A stretch of 36,674 nt of DNA from Chromera velia (lineage: Eukaryota > Sar > Chromeraceae), in the NCBI GenBank assembly GCA_018398765.1, contig JAHBMJ010000877.1:1-36674 (forward strand), read 5' to 3'. The translations under genes and the position numbers were made by a program. The notes beneath the pieces were generated by a model that worked only from the letters and a program-made list of their open reading frames with translations, ran no database searches and had not been told where the DNA came from. The number at the start of each line of letters is the position of its first letter. The first letter of the stretch is position 1. Of the stretch, positions 10,501-19,128 are shown one piece after another.

Positions 10501-13500
10501 TGTGTGTGTGTGTGTGTGCGTGCCGCAACCTTCTATCTATCGATCTATCTGTCTGTCTCTCACTATCCCCTTCTTTTCTGACCTGGGGAAGACTCTTGTC
10601 CATGAGGCGCTCGAATGCCCCAAAGTACCTGCCGACGCTGTCCATCGTGAACGTGTAGAACGACAGCAGTGACCGCCGCATCTGCATACATGCATGCAAT
10701 GCACAACACAAGTCATTCATTCAGCAATGCAATCGGCGCAGGACAGGAGGATTCCAAAACGGCAACTTTGTGTGTACACCCAATCAAACCTGGAGAGAGA
10801 AGGAACGGATTCGAAAGAAAATGACGAAGAGTAAAACAAACATCCGGAAAGCAAAATCACATTTCAAGAAAAAACCACCCACCCGAATGTCCAGATAGAA
10901 ACAGATGCCCGCGCCCCCCTCTATCTTTCCAAACTAGAACAGAGGGATCGAGATCCATCACGCATGAAGAGGGCCTTCGGATGGAAAAGAAATGGGGAGC
11001 CTGCCAAATGAATGCACCGACCGACCGACTGACCGCCTGTCTCGTTGACTGACTGACCATCAGATTTGCGAAGCAAACAAACGAGGAGAATTCATCCATG
11101 TGGAGCAAAAGCATCGCCGCGATGTATGCCATTCCTTGGACGTACCTGAAAGGGAAAGGAAGGAAGGAAGGAAGGAGGGAAGGAGGGAGGGAGGGAGGGA
11201 GGGAACGGGAAAACAAGAGAAAGAAGCCCGGGGAAGGGATGCGTGTCGGCGCTTGAACAAAGATAGACAGCGAACACCTCTCTACACACAAACACACACA
11301 GAGAGCAGATCGATTGGTGTAGAACCAGAAAGAAAATTTTCACAAACAAACTGCGTATTTTTGCGCTTCAGTTTCCCCTCCAACTTTCACTCTACTTCCT
11401 TCCCTCCTCGCATTTCCCTCCTGCTACATCCTGGTCTCTCTCTTTGTGCAGATGGACGGTATCATTCCTTCTCTTTAGAAGACCTCTGCTAACACGCAAA
11501 GCAAAGCCCACGCAACACCCTACCCCCCCCACCAACGAACCCACCCGATGTCCGGTCTAAAGACCGCCCAGACTTCCAGGACAGTCCGCAGGTGCTCATG
11601 CAGGACAGTGACCTCAGGAATTCCAAAGTCCAATTCCCGCACGCCAGGGTGACCAGGGTCCTGACTGAACCGGGGGCCCTCCCCACTACCCCGCCGCCCC
11701 TCTTCTTTCAAATTCCCCCCGACAACAGACGCGCGGTGAAGAAGGACTTCATCAGGCGGCACAAACTCCACCCCTTCCCCTCTCGGGGCATGGAACGGCC
11801 CCCCTCCCCCCATGTCAAGACCAAAAATTCCAAACCCCAAGACCCCCCCCGGCGTGCTGCCCCGGTGCCCTTGAGGGCCTTGGATCGTTGTATGGCCTGC
11901 TGTTTCATTTCCCTGAGAAGCAGCTGTGGGGGGATTGGAAGGAACCACACCGACGTTGCGACTTTTAACAAATTGTGCTGGGTCGGTGTCGTTCTCCTTC
12001 TCTCGCTCCCTGTCCGAATTTCCGGTGGCCCCCTGTGCCTGTGTCACCGGAATTTCGGGGGCAGAGTTCTGCTGCTGTTCGGGGGGGGCACCCACATCTT
12101 CCTTTCTTCCCCCTTTTGCGCTTTCTGATGATGTCTTCCCTCCCTGCAGACCCTGGCTCTGGCTCTGGCTTTGAGACAAGTGGGAAGTGGCGAGGGATTG
12201 GGACAGCCCTTGGGCGGCGGCGGCGGCGATGCCAGAGGGGAAATGCGGCGGCGCCTGATCTCCTTGCACGCCTTGGCCTTGGGTGCCCCCTGCGCCCCCC
12301 GCGTTTCCTATACTAGTTGATGGGGGGGAGTGTGAGGGTTCAGAGGGGTCTCTTCTCCTAAAGACTCCAAGACGGGGCAGCGTTCTGCATGAGGGAATTA
12401 AGGAAAGTCAAAAGGGGGGGGGCAGAAGCTGAAGCAATAATAAGGTGCGCAGCGTGTGTCAACAAGTCAGGAAGGAAGTCCAGTCAGAGATCTCTCTGCT
12501 TTTTTTCTTTCTTTTGCTTTCTCTCCTGCTGTCTTCTCGGCTGCCTCCACCAAGCTCCTGTCGATCAGACAGGCATTTGCTTACTTGTTTGAGGGGGATT
12601 TGTCAATTCGCAGAGGAATCGGGGGATGTTTGCTGTCCACGTTGAAGGAAGGACAACGGGAAAAAGGGGGGGCGGGGACAGAAGACAGAATGCAGTAACA
12701 AAGAGATTCGACTTGCTTGCACTAATGCAAGAAAAGAGAAGCAGAGAGAGATAGACGAACTGGCTGACCTGTGCAAATCCATTCCGACCATCTCAAATGA
12801 TTCGACTACTTCAGGGTCCAGGTAAGGAGGCAAAGCAGGCGGCTGCACTTTCGGGCTTAAAGGTGACTTTGGAGATGCCCCCCCTCCTTTGTTGTCTACC
12901 CCCGCCCCCCCCCCTCCCCCTGTTCCTGGAGCCATGGAAGAGGAAGAGGAAGACGAGTGATCACTTCCTCGCTTAGGCAGAACCAGAGGATCTAACGACG
13001 AGGAGGAGACGGCGAGAGGGGGCGGCGGACTGCTCTCTTTTCCGTCCTCTTTTTCTCTTCCCTCACAAGGCCTCCTATCTTCAGCCTTCGCGTCTCCGTT
13101 TGCTTCCCTCTCTCCTCTCCACCCTCCTCCCCTGTCCCCTTTCTCTTCAATGGACTCGCCGGAAACATCCTTCATTGGCGTCTCTCCTTCTCTTCCAGAT
13201 GAGAAGGAAGATGAAGAGGGGGGATCCACATTCTCTCCCCTCGCCCCCTCATCTTTTGAAGAAGAACCCCTTTCCCCATTTTCCCTTTTCTTGTCTTCTG
13301 CTGTTGCAGAACTTTCAGCAGTAGCAGCAGAAGCAGCCGACGGCGCGTCGTCGTCTCGAATTTTCCCACCAACTCTTTGAGACTCTTTCTTCCCAATTTC
13401 ACTTCTTTCGCTTTCCTTTTCTCCTGCTGCTGCATCCCCCTCCTTTTTCTTTCCCCCCTCAACCCCATTGCTTCTTTCCCTTTCCCTTTCCCCTCCTGCA

Positions 13501-14427
13501 GACTTTTTCTTAGAGCCCCCCCCTGCTGTCACATGCACAGGCCCGTTGCCAGGCTGAGGCTGGGTCGCCCCCCTGAGTCCCTCTTTGACAACTGCAGACC
13601 CTAGAGTCTCCCTGATCTTATCTCTGTACCGCGAGGAATGGGCCAGAAGAAACTCGCGGTAGCTGGCCACTCTCCGCAAGAGAATGCGGTAAAGGGATGG
13701 AGTCAGGTGCAGTCTGTCTCCGATGGCCTGCATCCATTCATCCATCAAGACACAAAAGAAAAGAAATAAGGGAATTAAGGTGGGGCACCCAGCCACTCTG
13801 ACAAGAACAGCCACATTGCGCAACAAGGCAACAGACGCAGAAAGGGACCGCGGAATGCGATTTCACTGGACACCTGCCACGATCGCAGAGTTCAAAAGAA
13901 AAATATAAACGACTCCCACACCTTCGCCCATCACGCTCACTGATTCGATCGCTGACTAAACCCTTCACCTGGTAATTCCTTTTCCTCACTTACCCACCCA
14001 AGCGCTTTCTCATTGACATACTCATCCACCCACTCACTCGCTCACTCACTCACTCACTCACTCACCCACCCACACACCCACTCCCTTCCCCACTTACCCT
14101 TTTCCACACTTCTCCACGAATTTCCGGAGGAACTCCTGCAATCCAATTAGGAAAGAAGGTGAAAGCAAAAAAAGAAAAAAATTCACAACACCACATGCGT
14201 ACATCCCTTTGAGGAACCTGGATCTGCCTGTCTGCTTCTGTGTGTCTGCGTGCTTGCCCGCACAAAAACAGAAATAGAACTCCAACATTTACACACACGA
14301 ACGAGAGGAGTCAACTGGCCCTGCAGGAAGGAAGGAAGGAAGGAAGGAAGGAAAGAACCGAGGGGAGGACAAGGAACGAGGGAGAGCCATGCATGAAAAC
14401 GAACGCCGAAGGGGACTCCACAACCAC

Positions 14428-14476
<49 letters not shown>

Positions 14477-15059
14477 CTACCCGCCGGCCCGTGCGCCCGC
14501 TTCCTGACGGAGGAGAGCCGACTGCAATGCCTGAGTGACTGACCTTTATGAATCATTTGTTTGACTGACCTTTATGAATCATTTGTTTGAAAAGCCTTCC
14601 CCCTCTCTGGTTGTCCCAATCAGGCAACAAAGTCTCCAACCAGACGTCAAGAGGATTCAGGGCTTCTGATGTCTGCATGCACATACATACATAGACAGGC
14701 AGGCTTACGTGGGTGCGTATGTACGCTGTGTTGTTGCTTACTTTCCAAATTGATACAGACAAACAGGCAACAGAGCGCAAAAGGGCTTCTGAAGTCTGCA
14801 TGCACATACATACATAGACAGGCAGGCTTACGTGGGTGCGTATGTACGCTGTGTTGTTGCTTACTTTCCAAATTGATACAGACAAACAGGCAACAGAGCG
14901 CAAAAGGGCTTCTGAAGTCTGCGCGCGCGCACGCGCACGCGCACCCATTCAGAAATATTGCAGTTTGATTTATTTGGAACCACAGACATCATAACGCCAG
15001 AGACTTCAAAAATTGACGTCACCTGAAAGAGCACTCAACTCACTCTTCCGAGATGTGCA

Positions 15060-15093
<34 letters not shown>

Positions 15094-17479
15094 CACTCAC
15101 TCACTCACACACTCACTCACTCACTCACTCACTCACTCACTCACGTGTGCACTCTTTTTGTCGATGTCAGAAACAGATGGTCTTACACACGACCCAGAGG
15201 GGAAGAAAAGCAAATTCCTCCACGGACACAGACAGAGACAAAAGAACAGAAAATCGATTATCGGGTATACGTCCATGGAGAAAAAGAAAGAACAAAAAAA
15301 GAAAAGAGACAAAAATGCACAGACGCTCTTACTGACCCTTGACGGGGTGTTACTCGCAAAAATCCCTGTAAACTTTGCCCACCCCCCGGGCTTCTGTCCC
15401 TTCTCTTTCTCCTTCTCTCTCTCCTTCGAAGCCGCGGGAGGAGGGGCACTCGGGGGCCTCCCCCCCGGAGCTCCCCCCGCTGTAGCTGACAGCGGTGCAG
15501 AGTTGCCGACACCCGAGGCTGACGCGACCCCCCCGGCCCCCACCCCTGCCGCCGCAGCTGCAGCAGCAGCAGCTGCCGCGATGGAATTTCCCGAGGGAAG
15601 CCCGGAACTCAGGGTTGCAGAGGCGGGGGGGGGAACGGAGGGTCCACTCAGCTCCTTTGGGAGAAACCAGTCCTCATGCTCAGACTGCATTCACACATGC
15701 ATATGCATATATATGAGGTGTGCACATGCATGCAACGTTGGCAGAGGAACATCATGCCAGGGACTTAATGAACGCATCCACCCGTGAATACGCACCTTCC
15801 TTCCAACCCACGGACACAGAAGGACCAACAAACGTATCGGAAGGACCAGAGAGAAGCCGCGATCAAGGGCAAAATTGACACCGACACAAGCGAAGAGTGC
15901 AGAGCAACATCGCTCCTTGCCTGCCTGCCTGCCTTCTTGTAAACTTTGTCTAGCATGCCCACGGTGGAGTCGACCCTCCCTCCTTGAACTCTTTTTTTTT
16001 TGCGCATGTCTTTTTTCTTCCGTGTCCCTCCCCTTCCCTTCCCCTCTTCCAAATGCAGCGAGGCTGATGGATCCAACCTCAGTTTCCGTACTTACCGGTA
16101 TGTCAATCAAGGGCGCCCTTGTGTAAGGAGGCCCCGGGAAGGGAAGGAAGGAGTGGGGCTGTGATTGTGTCGGGGCACCTTTGTCTTTCCTTTCTTTTTC
16201 TCCGGGACCTCCACGCCATCCCCCTCCGTATCCAAAAAAAGCAGGAAAGCCGTCAGATGTGAAAGCGGGCACAGCAGAATTCGGCAGAGGGAGAGCCCGG
16301 TCTTCTCCCGGGGACAAAAAAGACGCCGCTGCGTCTGTTGGAAGAGACGGAGACTGGCTTTCCTTCTCTCCCCTTTCTGCTCGAAAAGGGTCCGCATCCT
16401 CGCCCTCTCCCTCCCCATCTCCCTCTAACCCTTCCCTCCGTGCCAACCTGCCTCCAGAGGCATCGGAAGGGTCTGTGGCCGTCTGATAGGAAAGGGACCC
16501 AGCGTCATCAGTCGTCAACCCCCCCCTAGACCTAGGTCGAAGTCGGCCCTCACCAGGGGTTCCTCTCTCCCTTTCCCTCTGGTCGGTTTCCGACTGCACA
16601 GCTGAGGCCCCCCCCGCCTGTGTATGCGTGTGTGCTCTGCTCAGACCTCCCGATGTCGCGTTGCCCATAGCTGAGTGCGACCCAGCGGAGGCAGTTCTCT
16701 GCAGAGGGGCGTGCGGGTGAGCATGGGTCTGTGTGGTGGGAGCTCCAGAGGGCCCTACAGGAGGCTTCATCCGTCCCTCAGGTTGCATCGGCTGGAACAT
16801 TCCTTCCTGTGCCTGAGGGGGTGTGGGGGAGGTCTGGGGAGTTTTCCGAAAGGGATTCAGAGAGAAGGTCTTCATCTGCCTCCCTCCTCCTCCTCCTGCT
16901 GCGGTTCCTCCTGTCCGTCTCCCAGATTCGGAAGGCATCATCATGCCGCCCCCCTCTTCGAACCCTTCATGGTGGACTGCAGAAGGCCACTCGCCCGAAG
17001 CAGTCGCTATTGCGGCAGACGCTGAGGCAGCCGCAAGTCGGTTAGCGATTGCCTCGGAAGTCATCGGCGCGGCCTGCGGTAGCTGGGCGTTACTGCCTGC
17101 AGCCAGGCGCATGCCGATATCCTGCGGTGAACTGGCAGGCGACAAGCCAAAGAAGGATCCGATGGATTGCAGAGGACGGAACCCTCCCCCCACACTCTGG
17201 TGGCTGGACGGCTGTGTTGGGTATGCATGTTGGGATTGGGACTGGGGGGCGGCTTGCTGTTGCGGGGGGGGGTTTGCAGGAGGGCAGCCCGGGGAGGTGG
17301 ACCGATTCTTTCCTGCAAGGAGGGGCACTCATTTCTGTTGGGAGAAGGAACTCTTCTTTTCTTTGGCTGCTACGGGCTGTCGTTGCTGTGATAGAAAAGA
17401 GAAACACGGGCATTCGGAAGAGGGAGAACACGATAGATGCACACCAATGCGCTCATGCGTACACGCACGCACGCACACA

Positions 17480-17525
<46 letters not shown>

Positions 17526-18381
17526 CGGACGGACTCAGCAGGCGAAGCAGAGGCAAATTGCGGGAGGTAAGGGCACAGAAAGTGAGGGTGGGAGAGAGAC
17601 TGTACGTCAGTAGCAGAGAAGGGGGGAGGAGCTTCGGTGAAGGGGCAGAGAGGCGAACCTTCTGACTGGTCTTGTGACCCGGATCGCGGTTGAATTCCCC
17701 CCCCTGCCTCCGCAGTGCTGCCTTCGCTCTCGTCTATGCGGCTGCCAGAACGTTGCGCCGCAATCTTGCGCTGCAGTGAAGAAGGCACAAGGGAAAGGAG
17801 AAGGGTCAGGTGAACTGCAGGGAGCTCGTTTGCCGTCTCCTAACAAGGCCTTCCACTCACCGAGACGGCCCATATCCCCAAGACCTTCTCTGCTCCCTTG
17901 CTTACCTGCATGCCTTGCATCTGTTCCTCGTAGTGCTTGACGGTTTTCGACAGAACCTCCTCATGATACCTGCAGTCGTCTCTGAGGGCTTGCACCTCTG
18001 CCGACAGCTGGTCGATGGCAGAACGTGAGTCCTTGGAGCGTTGCCTCTCCTCCTCCAGTTGATTGGAAAGTTCTGCCTTCTCTCGTGCCACACGGCTGAG
18101 GTCCGACATAAGAACTTTCTTTGATCTCTGCAGCTCCATTTCTGCTAGCTGGAAGTCTGCGACCTGGATCTTCATGTTCACGAGGAGCTTTTCCAAGCCC
18201 TGCAAGCCGACAGGCATTCAGGAAAGCAAGGGGACAAAAGGACATGAAGCAAGCATGCAGTGGAGAGAGACTGCCGTACAGAGGCTGAGTGGGAGTCAAT
18301 TGATGCCCTTGAAGGCCTCCCGAGCACACGTTGACGAGTCAAGGCACTCACCTCGATTCGCTCCTTCTCGCTGGCGTCCAT
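7436..18381 (-). CDS. TBC-domain Rab GTPase-activating protein, 15 exons, 1832 aa
   Basis: Predicted Rab-GAP that would stimulate GTP hydrolysis on a Rab in membrane traffic; its target is unknown. Exons from the start: 18381-18352, 18199-17906, 17770-17659, 17312-16096, 15684-15337, 14672-14570, 14135-14098, 13727-12769, 12384-11545, 11145-11058, 10681-10583, 10217-10141, 9795-9723, 8973-8863, 8545-7436. All phases match, and the sum is 5499 nt. The start CCGCCATGG is a strong context. Residues 11-108 are a charged coiled coil; 109-667 are Ser/Pro/Gln/Ala-rich. The TBC core is spread over about 668-1500: GVPPEIRGEVWKRAIG (702-717, RxxxW motif), VGMDLHRT (arginine finger R1034), GYVQGM (glutamine finger Q1317), then SFYTFTMDSVGRYF, YLVEWMYTLFTRSLPFDL and RVWDLF. 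Both catalytic fingers are present, so activity is expected. The core reads most like TBC1D12/TBC1D14. The C-terminal 330 residues are Glu/Arg- and Ser-rich. The weakest points are donor 3 (GTTCGC) and the exon 5 donor choice. Confidence 0.88.
9151..9178. repeat. (CT)n microsatellite in intron 13 of the TBC gene
   Basis: Fourteen perfect CT units inside the longest TBC-gene intron (8974-9722). Read on the gene strand it is a GA tract. Confidence 0.9.
10441..10520. repeat. Compound (TC)n(TG)n microsatellite in intron 11
   Basis: TC units (10441-10467) pass directly into TG units (10468-10520, one interruption). On the gene strand it reads CA then GA, like the other compound tracts at 14431 and 17463, although those read CA then GA on the plus strand. 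Confidence 0.9.
11155..11205. repeat. (GGAA)n/(GGGA)n tract beside the exon 10 acceptor
   Basis: A purine tract on the plus strand, so a pyrimidine tract on the gene strand. It lies immediately upstream of the TTTCAG acceptor of exon 10 (exon end 11145) and probably serves as its polypyrimidine tract. This is one of only two acceptors in the window that do not end in TGCAG. Confidence 0.75.
14020..14080. repeat. (CACT)n/(CACC)n tetranucleotide tract in intron 7
   Basis: Tandem CTCA units with CCCA/CACA ends, about 20 bp inside intron 7 from the microexon 7 donor at 14098. Confidence 0.8.
14324..14355. repeat. (GGAA)n microsatellite in intron 6
   Basis: Seven near-perfect GGAA units in intron 6 of the TBC gene. 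Confidence 0.85.
14431..14475. repeat. Compound (CA)n(GA)n microsatellite in intron 6
   Basis: About fifteen CA units run directly into seven GA units within intron 6, less than 100 bp downstream (on the gene strand) of the duplicated donor at 14536-14589. Confidence 0.9.
14536..14589 (-). repeat. 26-bp tandem duplication across the exon 6 donor
   Basis: TGACTGACCTTTATGAATCA is repeated with period 26 (14536 and 14562). The unit covers the end of exon 6 and the start of intron 6, so two identical donors (CATAAAG|GTCAGTCA) lie 26 nt apart. The upstream one on the gene strand (exon end 14570) keeps the TBC reading frame into exon 7. The downstream one adds 26 nt, which brings in an in-frame TGA almost at once. 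Confidence 0.85.
14742..14795 (-). other. Candidate cassette exon B (54 nt) in TBC intron 5
   Basis: On the gene strand, ATGCAG is followed by 18 open codons (TSEALLRSVACLSVSIWK) and then the donor GTAAGC. The phase is 0 on both sides, so including it would not disturb the frame between exon 5 and exon 6. Its first codons TSEAL are the same as those opening exon 6. The neighbouring intron would be only 69 nt, shorter than the other introns of the gene (135 or more), which counts against use. Confidence 0.4.
14865..14918 (-). other. Candidate cassette exon A (54 nt) in TBC intron 5
   Basis: The second copy of the same 18-codon stretch, 123 bp upstream on the gene strand. It has a GTAAGC donor and a GCGCAG acceptor set in a CG-dinucleotide run, the same type of acceptor used by exon 6 of the channel gene. 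It is also phase 0/0 and free of stops. Confidence 0.35.
15059..15144. repeat. (CA)n and (TCAC)n microsatellite in intron 5
   Basis: CA units (about 15062-15090) are followed by TCAC units (to about 15144), entirely within intron 5 of the TBC gene. They create long spurious His/Thr and Ser/Leu/Thr ORFs. Confidence 0.9.
17460..17525. repeat. Compound (CACG)n(CA)n(GA)n microsatellite in intron 3
   Basis: CACG units, then CA units, then about fourteen GA units, inside intron 3 (17313-17658) of the TBC gene. Confidence 0.9.
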
Positions 18382-19128
18382 GGCGGTCCGGCTGCCGAGG
18401 ACGTCAGAGGCGAGGAAGCAGCTGGGTGTTGTTCACGTAGAGACTACTGCGAATCAGACTGATCGATCACATGGTAGAAAGATGAAAACGTGTGTGGCTC
18501 CGCAAGTTTCGGCTCTTACAAAGACGCCAGGGCTGTATGATGGCGGAACGGGTGGGGGTCGCAGGGCACAAAGTCTTCATCTGACGGATCGATGGAGAGA
18601 GAAGACTAGCTCAGTATGCCAGACTTGTTACATCAGACCGCGGTGTATTATCTTTTTCGTACAACGAAATTTGATGTTAGTGACAGGTTTCTAAATTTTT
18701 TGAAAAATTTTGAAAATTCTTATTACAGCGCAGCCGAAAATTCGAGTTTTAATCTTCATTTTTCATGACTCAAACCTCAATACTTAGAACTCAAAAGCCC
18801 TCAGCACTGGAATATGATGCTTTTTATTCGCCTGGGGGGCATTGGGGGGCACTTACAAAAAGTCAGGCTTGTCCCGGAAAGCTGCATGTGAGCCCTTCTG
18901 CGGTTTTTCGGAATTCGGACCCCTCTCAAGATGTCAGAAAGCTCACCGAATCTTGTGCTGCATTTCACGCAGAGCCCACGACTAGACCGACTCTCTTCCG
19001 TTATTGCATGAGAGTGTGCTTTCAAATGCGTCAGTGTTTCGGAATGCACGGGAAAGCAGTGACTTTCAATTGAAAGACATCAGAGATCAGTTTTGTTTGT
19101 TTCCCCTCGTTTTCGTTGGGTGCGCACC
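18382..19128. promoter_or_regulatory. Divergent intergenic region between TBC and channel genes
   Basis: 747 bp separates the two start codons, which point away from each other, so promoters for both genes and any 5' non-coding exons must lie here or further out. The middle (about 18630-18790) is AT-rich with TTTTTGAAAAATTTTGAAAA, whereas the part toward the channel is mixed. I see no convincing TATA box. A 17-bp stretch at 18844-18860 (GGGGGGCACTTACAAAA) also occurs in the repeat mosaic at 31119-31135. Confidence 0.45.

Larger units (their letters stand above)
14663..14920 (-). repeat. 123-bp tandem repeat carrying splice sites
   Basis: The segment starting GCTTCTGAAGTCTGCATG recurs at 14663, 14786 and 14909, an exact period of 123 bp (41 codons). 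Two full units and the start of a third are nearly identical; the 14909 copy diverges into a CG-rich run (GCGCGCGCACGCGC). On the gene strand each unit carries a TGCAG or GCGCAG acceptor, an open 54-nt stretch and a GTAAGC donor. The last unit merges with the real exon 6. Confidence 0.92.

Noticed and set aside
14663-14920. CRISPR-like array
   Set aside because: The unit is 123 bp without distinct spacers, and the surroundings are clearly eukaryotic intron and exon.
14553-14948. Continuous 131-codon minus-strand ORF with a 41-residue repeat, as a separate repeat protein
   Set aside because: The open frame arises because the 123-bp unit is divisible by three. It crosses the exon 6 acceptor and donor of the TBC gene, so it is better explained as intron plus exon; the cassette-exon idea is kept as a finding instead.
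15329-15337. Alternative exon 5 donor GTAAGA four bases downstream of GTCAGT in the TBC gene
   Set aside because: It would need a TCAG acceptor at exon 6 (phase 1) instead of TGCAG. The GTCAGT/TGCAG pair keeps phase 0 and fits the acceptor consensus, so I preferred it, though RNA data could reverse this.
15053-15787. 244-codon plus-strand ORF rich in His/Thr, Leu/Thr and Ala
   Set aside because: It runs over a microsatellite and the complement of TBC exon 5, with no conserved motif; a shadow ORF.
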